64,000 bases of DNA from Segatella copri. Lineage in GTDB: Bacteria; Bacteroidota; Bacteroidia; Bacteroidales; Bacteroidaceae. The number at the start of each line of letters is the position of its first letter. Position 1 is the first letter of the stretch. The notes beneath the pieces were generated by a model. It ran no database searches. It was given only the letters and a program-made list of their open reading frames with translations, and had not been told where the DNA came from. This document shows positions 9,138-16,788 of this stretch, in pieces. The DNA is taken from positions 1,844,501-1,908,500 of the forward strand of contig NZ_CATKVU010000006.1 of assembly GCF_949820605.1 (NCBI RefSeq), read 5' to 3'. The position numbers and the translations under genes are program-made.

Positions 9138-10922
9138 ATGGATAGTAATATCACAAAGAAGAAATTTGCCAAACGCGAATACATTTATCGCAAGCGCATC
9201 CCTTACGGAATGATGAACTTCGTTAGCGTGAGAAGAGATGACTGCTATTATGTTGACAAGACCCCATATATAGAAGATATAGAAAGATCTAACAAGTTTT
9301 TCTTCTATATCCGCCCTCGCCGTTTCGGCAAGAGCCTTACCCTCTCCATGCTCAAACAGTATTACGATATCAATATGGCTGACAGGTTTGAGGAACTGTT
9401 TGGAGGACTGTATATCGGCGAGAATCCGACACCTGAGCATAATACCTATCTGATTATCTCGCTCAACTTTGCCGTGGTAGATGCCAATCTTGAGAATTAC
9501 AAGAAGGGACTTGATGCGCATTGCAACACCGAGTTTAACTACTTCTGCGATGTGTATGCACAATATCTGCCAGCCAATTTGAAAGAAGAGATGAACAAGA
9601 AGGATGGTGCAGCAGAGCAGTTGGACTATCTCTGCAAGGAATGCAAGAAAACCGGACAGAAGGTGTATCTCTTCATTGATGAGTACGACCATTTCACCAA
9701 TACCATCCTGGCTGAACCGGATTGCCTCAACAGCTATCAGGCAGAAACCCATGGCACGGGGTATCTCCGCAAGTTCTTCGACACCATCAAATCGGCTACA
9801 GATTCTACCCTGGAGCGAGTCTTCGTAACGGGTGTAAGTCCTGTTACCATGGATGACCTGACCAGCGGTTTCAATATCGGCACCAACTATTCCCTATCAT
9901 ACGAGTTTAACGAGATGACGGGCTTCACGGAGGAAGAAGTACGCGAAATGCTCACTTACTATACCGACACCCTCAATCTCCACAACTACACAGTGAATGA
10001 ATTGATAGAACTGATGAAGCCATGGTACGATAACTATTGCTTTGCAGAGGCTTCTTACGGAGAAACCACCATGTACAACTCCAACATGGTGCTCTATTTC
10101 ATTGATAATTATATCAGAAATAGAGGAAAACTGCCAAGGAATATGATAGAGGAAAATATCCGATTGGATTACAACAAGCTCCGCATGCTCATCCGTAAGG
10201 ATAAGGAGTTTGCCCACGATGCCTCTATCATCCAGCAACTGGTAGAAAACGGCTTTGTGGCTGGTGAACTCAAGACTGGCTTCCCTGCCGAGCAGATAGG
10301 CGACCCAGATAATTTCGTGAGTCTGCTTTACTACTTCGGCATGGTTACCATCGCTGGAACTCATCAGGGAAAGACCAAGTTCGTGATACCAAACGAGGTA
10401 GTGCGAGAGCAGTTGTTCAGATACCTTCTTGACACTTACAAGGAGAACGACCTGAAATACGACTCATACGAAAAGGGAAACCTGGAAAGTGCCTTGGCAT
10501 ATTGTGGAGAATGGAAACCATATTTTGAATATATCGCAGACAGCCTGCATAAATATTCATCCCAAAGAGACCATCAGAAGGGAGAATATTTCGTGCATGG
10601 ATTCACGCTTGCCATGACCTGCGACAATAAGTTCTATCGCCCGATATCCGAAAAGGATACCCAGGAAGGATATGCTGACATCTTCCTCTGTCCATTGGTT
10701 GATAATTTCAGCGATATGCTACATTCCTACATTGTAGAACTCAAATATGCCAAGTCGAAAGATACCGATGCGCATGTGGAGCAACTCAGGCAGGAAGCCA
10801 TCAGCCAGGTGAATAGATATGCAGAAAGCGAAGTGGTAACTTCTGCCATCAAGACCACGCAGCTGCATAAGATCATCGTGGTGTATAAAGGCACAGAAAT
10901 GGTGGTTTGCGAAGAAGTATAA
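9138..10922 (+). CDS. AAA-ATPase-like / PD-(D/E)XK nuclease family protein (AAA-ATPase_like + DUF1703)
   Basis: 594 residues. The N-terminal third matches the AAA-ATPase_like family: IPYGMMNF, the VDKTPYI motif, then [19 protein letters not shown] (Walker A near residue 60) and a Walker B-like VYLFIDEYDHF near 180. The C-terminal 120 residues carry a PD-(D/E)XK-type core, YADIFL followed by YIVELKYAKS, then a helix with EAISQVNRYA. These proteins are abundant and often multi-copy in gut Bacteroidales; their biological role is not established, and defence or mobile-element links are speculation. It is preceded by its own promoter, has no obvious partner, and is followed by repeats. A paralogue lies at 58.9-60.4 kb in this window. 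Confidence 0.85.
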   Translation: MDSNITKKKFAKREYIYRKRIPYGMMNFVSVRRDDCYYVDKTPYIEDIERSNKFFFYIRPRRFGKSLTLSMLKQYYDINMADRFEELFGGLYIGENPTPEHNTYLIISLNFAVVDANLENYKKGLDAHCNTEFNYFCDVYAQYLPANLKEEMNKKDGAAEQLDYLCKECKKTGQKVYLFIDEYDHFTNTILAEPDCLNSYQAETHGTGYLRKFFDTIKSATDSTLERVFVTGVSPVTMDDLTSGFNIGTNYSLSYEFNEMTGFTEEEVREMLTYYTDTLNLHNYTVNELIELMKPWYDNYCFAEASYGETTMYNSNMVLYFIDNYIRNRGKLPRNMIEENIRLDYNKLRMLIRKDKEFAHDASIIQQLVENGFVAGELKTGFPAEQIGDPDNFVSLLYYFGMVTIAGTHQGKTKFVIPNEVVREQLFRYLLDTYKENDLKYDSYEKGNLESALAYCGEWKPYFEYIADSLHKYSSQRDHQKGEYFVHGFTLAMTCDNKFYRPISEKDTQEGYADIFLCPLVDNFSDMLHSYIVELKYAKSKDTDAHVEQLRQEAISQVNRYAESEVVTSAIKTTQLHKIIVVYKGTEMVVCEEV

Positions 10923-10967
10923 ATTCTACAAACGAGGAATAGTATGTAAAGAGAGCGCACAACACTT

Positions 10968-11193
10968 GAACGACAGCCGCACAACAGCTGAGCGACGCTC
11001 GCACAACACCTGTTGTGCAAGCGCACATCAGCTGTTGTGCGGCTTACTATATAATATATCCAGAAGACTTATTCTATATATCTGAAAGACTTCAAGTAAC
11101 TGTTCGGAAGACTTTAGTCATATACTGGAACGTTATCAGTCATATACCTGAACGACATCAATCATATCATTAGAAGACATCAACCGTTTCCTT
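10968..11193. repeat. Tract of degenerate 22-nt repeats
   Basis: Between two convergent genes the sequence keeps a 22-nt period. Units start at 10968, 10990, 11012, 11034, 11063 (29-nt step), 11084 (21), 11106, 11128, 11150 and 11172. Most units begin GAA(C/G)GAC or GAAGAC and end in a C/T-rich ACCT, ATCT or AGCT. The 5' units are GC-rich (CGCACAACA core), the 3' units AT-rich (CATATAC core). Units are too diverged and lack spacers for a CRISPR. 22 is not a multiple of three, so this is not a coding repeat. Confidence 0.7.
10975..11044. terminator. Nested inverted repeats, possible bidirectional terminator
   Basis: AGCCGCACAACAGCTGA (10975-10991) and its exact complement (11028-11044) form a 17-bp outer stem. 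Inside lies GCACAACA-CC-TGTTGTGC (11001-11018). The two helices can form a large nested or cruciform structure between the convergent genes. T-rich tails are weak, so the terminator role is inferred from position. Confidence 0.5.
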
Positions 11194-11195
11194 AT

Positions 11196-12377
11196 TCAGG
11201 ATAATCTCTTTCCTACCTTTGCGGAAACAAACGCTATCATAAGACCCAGACAGGCGGCAATACTGATGGCAATGCGGAGACCGGTAGCCTCAGCAAGCCA
11301 TCCGATAACCGGAGGTCCTATCAGGAAACCGAAGAAACTGATGCTCGAAACGATGGTAATGGCGATGCTCGCCTTGATGGTTCCCAGTTTTCCTGCGATA
11401 CTGTAACAGATAGGAACCGACGAAGAGATGCCGAAACCTACCAGCAGGAAACCCAAGGTGGCAGGAATGAGATAAGGCAAGGCAGCAGCCAGCCACAAAC
11501 CGCCCAATATCAAACCACCACAAACCTTCAAAACCCTAGCTGGGCCGTATTTCGTAACAAACCCATCAGCCATGAATCTACCCAAAGTCATCGCTCCCAT
11601 ACCAGCCACATAGCCCGCACGGATAAAAGCCTCATCGGTTTTTACTACTGATGAAAAATATACGCTACTCCAATCGTAAACGGTACCTTCACAGAACATG
11701 CCTGCAAATCCCATCAGTCCCAAAAGGAACAGAATCGGGTCGATGGTCTTGAAAGAAAACTTCGGAACATCCTCCTCTTCTGCTTTCGCCATGGCATCAT
11801 TAATCAGAAAGCGGAAACCGACAGCAACGATGAGAATACTCAGAGCCAGGATAGTTCCAAAGTGGACATCTATCGGGAGCAAAGTGTTGGCAAAGATGGC
11901 ACCGATGATACCACCGGAGAATCCACCCAGACTCCACAGACCATGAAACGATGACATGATGTTGCGCCCATACATCTTCTCTACCAGACATGCCTGCGTA
12001 TTGGTGGCAATGTTCATCAGATTCGCCATCATTCCGAAAGCAATAAGACTCAAAATCAGATGAAAAACCGTAGTACTGCTACCGATGCAGAAAAGAACCA
12101 GAACATAGAGCAACTCAGAGAGAACCAGCATCTTCTTGCTGCCAAATCTACTCACCAGGATACCCGAGAAAGCCATCATCAGAAGTTGGCCGATAGGAAT
12201 GGCGAAAAGCACCGTTCCCAACTGACCGTTGCTCAGATGCAACATCTGTTTTACATCCGGAATACGGCTTGCCCAACTGGCAAACACTACTCCCGGAACA
12301 AAATAATAAGCCGCAACCGCCACTCGCTTGCGCGCCAAATCACTTAAATTACTCAAATTACTCAAACTGACTGTCAT
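11196..12377 (-). CDS. MFS transporter, YbjJ-like
   Basis: 393 residues with about 12 membrane segments. The N-terminal part (VFASWASRIPDVKQMLHLSN, then GQLGTVLFAIPIGQLL) is typical of the YbjJ-type MFS branch. Loop 2-3 has the MFS motif SRFGSKK. Substrate is unknown; sugar or drug export is often guessed for this group. The first residues MTVSLSNLSNLSDL derive from a short tandem repeat in the DNA (12343-12368), so the extreme N-terminus may be variable or part of the leader. A -7 box (TAATTTTGC, 12423-12431 on this strand) is about 46 nt upstream. The gene is divergent from the SGNH hydrolase gene. Confidence 0.85.
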   Translation of the reverse strand: MTVSLSNLSNLSDLARKRVAVAAYYFVPGVVFASWASRIPDVKQMLHLSNGQLGTVLFAIPIGQLLMMAFSGILVSRFGSKKMLVLSELLYVLVLFCIGSSTTVFHLILSLIAFGMMANLMNIATNTQACLVEKMYGRNIMSSFHGLWSLGGFSGGIIGAIFANTLLPIDVHFGTILALSILIVAVGFRFLINDAMAKAEEEDVPKFSFKTIDPILFLLGLMGFAGMFCEGTVYDWSSVYFSSVVKTDEAFIRAGYVAGMGAMTLGRFMADGFVTKYGPARVLKVCGGLILGGLWLAAALPYLIPATLGFLLVGFGISSSVPICYSIAGKLGTIKASIAITIVSSISFFGFLIGPPVIGWLAEATGLRIAISIAACLGLMIAFVSAKVGKRLS

Positions 12378-12473
12378 CCTTAATAATATACCTATTATAA
12401 ATACTCATTTCTATTAGCGGCTGCAAAATTACAAAAAAAAAACAGAAAAAGACTGATATTTGAACAATAAATG

Positions 12474-12506
12474 TTGCGCCGTTTGAGATTTTTGCCGTAC
12501 CTTTGC
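12474..12506 (+). promoter_or_regulatory. Promoter of the SGNH hydrolase gene
   Basis: TTG at 12474-12476, a 21-nt spacer and TACCTTTGC at 12498-12506, 31 nt before the ATG. Confidence 0.65.
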
Positions 12507-12537
12507 ACTCAGAAAAAGAATTAAAAACAAACTAGCA

Positions 12538-13404
12538 ATGAAGAAACAAACAATGATTACCCTGGCACTCGCCCTCACTCTGGCGATGCCAACCCTACCC
12601 GCCTTCGCCCAGAAGGCGATGAGCAAGAAAGAAATTGCCGAAAAAGAGAAGACATTCAAGAACCTTCAGCATCCCTGGAAGGGAAAGAAAGTGGCTTACT
12701 TCGGCGACTCCATCACAGACCCTAACATCAAGGCATCAAAAGTAAAATACTGGGGATTCCTGCAGGATTGGCTCGGCATCACCCCTTACGTTTATGGTGT
12801 GAGCGGCAGACAGTGGAACGATATTCCCCGTCAGGCAGACCAACTGCAGAAGGAACATGGTGATGATTTTGATGCCATCCTCATCTTTATGGGTACCAAC
12901 GATTACAACAACGGTGTGCCTGTAGGAGAATGGTACACGGAGACTTTCGACAGCGTGAGAGTAGCCCGCCACAAGCCAAGCGAAATGGTACAGCGCCGCC
13001 ACCGCCACTTCTGTATGGACAAGAATACATTGAAAGGCCGCATCAACATCGCCATGTCGAAGCTGAAGCAGATGTATCCTACCAAGCAAATCGTGGTGAT
13101 GACTCCTGTGCATCGTGCTCTCTTTGCCAGTGGTGACAAGAACATCCAGCCAGATGAGATGTACGAGAATGCGCGTGGCATCTTCTTCGATGAATACGTG
13201 AAAGCTATTAAGGAAACAGGCAATGTCTGGGCGGTTCCGGTCATCGACCTCAACTCCCTTTCGGGTCTCTTCCCTCTTTACGATGCTGGTGCGCAGATGT
13301 TTAACAAACCGGATACCGACCGTCTTCATCCAAACGATGCCGGTCACTCTCGCATGGCTAAGACCATCATGCAGCAGCTATCTGCATTGCCTTGCGTCTT
13401 CTAG
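12538..13404 (+). CDS. Secreted SGNH/GDSL-family hydrolase
   Basis: 288 residues with a clear signal peptide (MITLALALTLAMPTLPAFAQ, cleavage after FAQ). SGNH blocks are in order: block I VAYFGDSITD (nucleophile Ser, near residue 60), block II Gly in VSGRQWND, block III GTNDYNN (Asn, about 122), and block V DRLHPNDAGH (Asp and His, about 261-268). It is probably an esterase that removes acyl groups from carbohydrates or lipids outside the cytoplasm. The substrate cannot be read from sequence. It stands alone between its own promoter and a hairpin terminator. Confidence 0.88.
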   Translation: MKKQTMITLALALTLAMPTLPAFAQKAMSKKEIAEKEKTFKNLQHPWKGKKVAYFGDSITDPNIKASKVKYWGFLQDWLGITPYVYGVSGRQWNDIPRQADQLQKEHGDDFDAILIFMGTNDYNNGVPVGEWYTETFDSVRVARHKPSEMVQRRHRHFCMDKNTLKGRINIAMSKLKQMYPTKQIVVMTPVHRALFASGDKNIQPDEMYENARGIFFDEYVKAIKETGNVWAVPVIDLNSLSGLFPLYDAGAQMFNKPDTDRLHPNDAGHSRMAKTIMQQLSALPCVF

Positions 13405-13429
13405 AAATCCGTGGCAATAGGTGGCAATA

Positions 13430-13460
13430 GGTGACAATAAGAATACATCTTATTGTCACC
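13430..13460. terminator. Hairpin between convergent genes
   Basis: GGTGACAATAAG (13430-13441) pairs perfectly with 13449-13460. It is preceded by two direct copies of GTGGCAATAG (13411-13430). It serves the SGNH gene and perhaps also the converging res gene. Confidence 0.65.
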
Positions 13461-13531
13461 CATTTCTTCCTGTGTATCAATTACTTACAATCTGCGTGGC
13501 AGATATGGCAATAAAATAGAAAAACTTTTTC

Positions 13532-16500
13532 CTACATATACTGTAAAATCATATCAACCATCGTTTCCAGATAGCCTTTATCATCCTTAAACAGCACATG
13601 ATTCTTTTGGAATTCACCTTTTTCAAATGGATTCTTCAACCAAAACTCAACCTGCTCCATTGGCGTATTGCTGATAATGAAACTGTTCAACATCAGATGA
13701 GCGTTGCCCAACTGAGAAGCCACTTCTGTCTGTAAATACTTGAAGAGTTGAATCTTATCATCCTCCAATCCTTTAAGATTGCGAATACCTTTCGGGTCGA
13801 TGAAGGTGATATATTGCTTCTCTCCATCCAATATCCATAAGATAAAATCAGGATAGAAGTTGTTTGCTTCAAAGAAACCCAACCCCCTCTTACTCTCATT
13901 GCGAAGCAGATAAACCTGCTTACCAGCCAGCACATCGTCTTGATGAACCTTACAATATTCACGGAAAGAAGTAACAAAGTTCTGTTCTCCCAAGTTTAAT
14001 GCCACAGGAGACACCTTCAACTTTGGCTCACCAGTTACAACATCCACATAAGGACGATTACCATTGGTATTTTTCTCTGCAAGGAAGACCAAAGGCTTAT
14101 ACAGATGTTCCTCCACATTCAATGCCTTGAAATAAGGAGCATCAAGAACCAAGTCTTTACCAAATTCATTGGCCTCCACCTGCGTCTGCAATGTTTTCAA
14201 ATGATCCACCACATTAAGCAGGTCGTTACGAATCTCTATTTCATATTCGTCAGGCATACCTATATTATAATAGGTAACGCGTGTCTCCTTCAGATGCTTT
14301 TGCTCTTCCTTCGACTTGGCCTTCTTGTAAGCCATATCCATATAGCCACGGAGCAGACTGATTGTAACATCCTGCCACAACTCCACATTCTTTCCGAAAT
14401 CATGAAAGTTCAAACGGTCTTCCGGAATTGACAATTCGTACCAGGAAGGATTTGCCATCAGATACTTCAAGTCTTCCAATCGCAATTCCAGATTATACCA
14501 ACCTCGCTCTGCCTTCATACCCTGCAAGGCAAAGAACACTTCCGTCCAGTCTATCCAATTCAGATGCTCCTGTCCCAAAACACCTATATAGCGACTTGCA
14601 GCATTAGCAGTTTGAACATTCTTGCTTCTCAGCAAATCCACCTTTGGATATTTGTCCAGTTTTACATTCACCTTTTTCATCAGGCTTTCATCGGCAGGTT
14701 CCACCACGGCAGACTTCTTGAAGTTATAGCCATCCACGACTTTCGGCAATGAGAGATGAAGCGCATCTAAATCAACAGACTTAATGGTTTTAATGACAAT
14801 CTTCTCATAGTCTATCTCATTGGTTGGCAAACCTTCATCCTCCAAATATGCCTTGAGGGCTTCCATATAATCAGCCCGCACGCCAAAGATATTCAGAGTC
14901 TCTATGGTTGACAAATTCTTTGGAATCATCTCGTCCTGATAGCAGGCATCCAGCATCTTGCTTCGCTTCAGGGAATATCTGTATCCCTTCAGACGAACAC
15001 CACGACCAAAAAGCTGAATAATCTCAGAACCTTCGCTGCGTCCCACATTCATCAGCCCCATCACGGAAACTCGCCAACTACTCCATCCTTCAGTAAACTT
15101 CTTGGAACCAATCAGGATGTTGACGGTTGAATCTTGAGAATTGATATTATTGAAGAGGCTGGAAGTTACGAATGCTTTCGTTTCGCAAAGGAATCCTTTA
15201 TCCTGCAAGAGTTTCAGCAATTCCTTACCATCTCCCACATTGATGACTCCGAAATAATCCTTAGTACTTCCTACTCTCAATCCAATCTCCTCAAAACCTC
15301 CTTTTTGAAGATCAATATGAAGTTGGGCACCATGGATATTGGAGTGGAAAAGATCCCGCAGGATAGCATCGTAGATGTTCTCGGCAAACTTCAGTTTGTC
15401 ATCTTCTACGAGATAACCACCTTTAAGCGCCAGGAAAGAGTTGCCAAATACAGAATAACCATTCTTTGTTTTCAATCCATCTTCCGAACTGAGCAAGCGA
15501 CGGATATAACCAGAAAATTCGGTACGATTCCGGATAAAATCCTGCAAGAACAAGAGTATCTGAGTTACATCCGATACCTGATTCTTATTTTCCTTACTCA
15601 CAGCCTTCACGCTACTTCCCACAAATATTCCCAATGGCTTCTCCACCAGAAACCTGTTATGAATCCGCACATCACTCTGATAGATTTTTGTCTGTTCATA
15701 AAGACATAGCAAATATGCCGTGAGATACATATTGAGCAGATCATCATCATTCCAGTCGTTCATATTCATGATACGATAATCCTTGCCATATCCATCGGCA
15801 TAGAAATAACGATAGGAATAATCAAAAAGTGTTGCCTTACCATATTGGTCGAACATCGCCTTCCGGTCTTTGGCATTACTCTTTGCAGAAATGGCTTGAC
15901 CAAAGGTAGCGGAATACTCAAAAGAGAAGCCTTCCTCGGTCAACTTTTGGCGATACCCCATCCAGACATCACCACTGGAACCTTTGTGACCTTCATCTAC
16001 CAATACCAGGTTGTTGCCCTCGAAAGCCTCTACTGCTACCGTTTTATCTCCATCCTTATCTGCCAATTTATTGATGTCGATGATTTCTACAGCCTTGCCT
16101 TGAAACAAACCACCAACACCTTGCTTACTGAACATAGCAACATCCATATTAGAAGCCTTCAACTCTTCATAATGCTGACGACTCAATCCTTCATTCGGAG
16201 TCAATACGATGATGCGGTTGAGTTTCTTGGCATGATGAATCCTGGCATACTCCTGATATTGCTTGATATTGACATGCATCAGCAAAGTCTTACCCGAACC
16301 TGTTGCATTCCAATAAGCCAACTTATTTAAGTCATCAACCGTAAAGTCGGGCAACTCGTGCCAGGTTTCTGCACGATGATTGAAGTCATCATGCAGAAAA
16401 CGATTCAGGTTGTCGCAAAGTGCCTGCGGATTACTGAAATACTGGTCGAGATAGATTTCCGTGAACAAGAGGGATAGATACTGGAAGTACTTCCACTTGA

Positions 16501-16780
16501 TTGGTTCACTTCGCTTCTCGTTAATCTCATCAGTAAACTTCACGATATGCTGGTCGTAAAAGTACAACTGTTCTATGGACAAAGGACCTGTAGCATAGAG
16601 CTTATGACAAAGCTCATGATAGAGTTTTGACTCGTGGTCATCATTCAATCCTTCGTATGCTGGATCCTTGAGGTCACGAGACAAAGCCTCCAAGTCCTTA
16701 CAGCCAAACAGCTGCAAGATATAATGAAACAGGACCAGTGCCTGCTGCAGTTTTCCTTTCTTCTGTATTTTCTTAGCCAT
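13532..16780 (-). CDS. Type III restriction enzyme Res subunit (helicase-endonuclease)
   Basis: 1082 residues. Walker A ATGSGKT lies near residue 160 and the DEAD/DEAH-like box is LVDEGHKGSSGDVW near 258. Helicase motif VI is QLFGRGVRLKGYR near 590. The C-terminal type III endonuclease core is YPDFILWI (about 977) followed by ITFIDPKG (about 993), i.e. PD-x(n)-D-x-K. The gene starts 8 nt after the mod stop, so the pair is translationally linked. As known for the family, Res acts only with Mod, translocates or slides along DNA and cuts away from the recognition site. All key motifs are intact. Confidence 0.93.
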   Translation of the reverse strand: MAKKIQKKGKLQQALVLFHYILQLFGCKDLEALSRDLKDPAYEGLNDDHESKLYHELCHKLYATGPLSIEQLYFYDQHIVKFTDEINEKRSEPIKWKYFQYLSLLFTEIYLDQYFSNPQALCDNLNRFLHDDFNHRAETWHELPDFTVDDLNKLAYWNATGSGKTLLMHVNIKQYQEYARIHHAKKLNRIIVLTPNEGLSRQHYEELKASNMDVAMFSKQGVGGLFQGKAVEIIDINKLADKDGDKTVAVEAFEGNNLVLVDEGHKGSSGDVWMGYRQKLTEEGFSFEYSATFGQAISAKSNAKDRKAMFDQYGKATLFDYSYRYFYADGYGKDYRIMNMNDWNDDDLLNMYLTAYLLCLYEQTKIYQSDVRIHNRFLVEKPLGIFVGSSVKAVSKENKNQVSDVTQILLFLQDFIRNRTEFSGYIRRLLSSEDGLKTKNGYSVFGNSFLALKGGYLVEDDKLKFAENIYDAILRDLFHSNIHGAQLHIDLQKGGFEEIGLRVGSTKDYFGVINVGDGKELLKLLQDKGFLCETKAFVTSSLFNNINSQDSTVNILIGSKKFTEGWSSWRVSVMGLMNVGRSEGSEIIQLFGRGVRLKGYRYSLKRSKMLDACYQDEMIPKNLSTIETLNIFGVRADYMEALKAYLEDEGLPTNEIDYEKIVIKTIKSVDLDALHLSLPKVVDGYNFKKSAVVEPADESLMKKVNVKLDKYPKVDLLRSKNVQTANAASRYIGVLGQEHLNWIDWTEVFFALQGMKAERGWYNLELRLEDLKYLMANPSWYELSIPEDRLNFHDFGKNVELWQDVTISLLRGYMDMAYKKAKSKEEQKHLKETRVTYYNIGMPDEYEIEIRNDLLNVVDHLKTLQTQVEANEFGKDLVLDAPYFKALNVEEHLYKPLVFLAEKNTNGNRPYVDVVTGEPKLKVSPVALNLGEQNFVTSFREYCKVHQDDVLAGKQVYLLRNESKRGLGFFEANNFYPDFILWILDGEKQYITFIDPKGIRNLKGLEDDKIQLFKYLQTEVASQLGNAHLMLNSFIISNTPMEQVEFWLKNPFEKGEFQKNHVLFKDDKGYLETMVDMILQYM

Positions 16781-16788
16781 AATAAGAC

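Noticed and set aside
10968-11193. CRISPR array
   Set aside because: Units are contiguous and degenerate, with no distinct spacers, and no cas genes are in the window.
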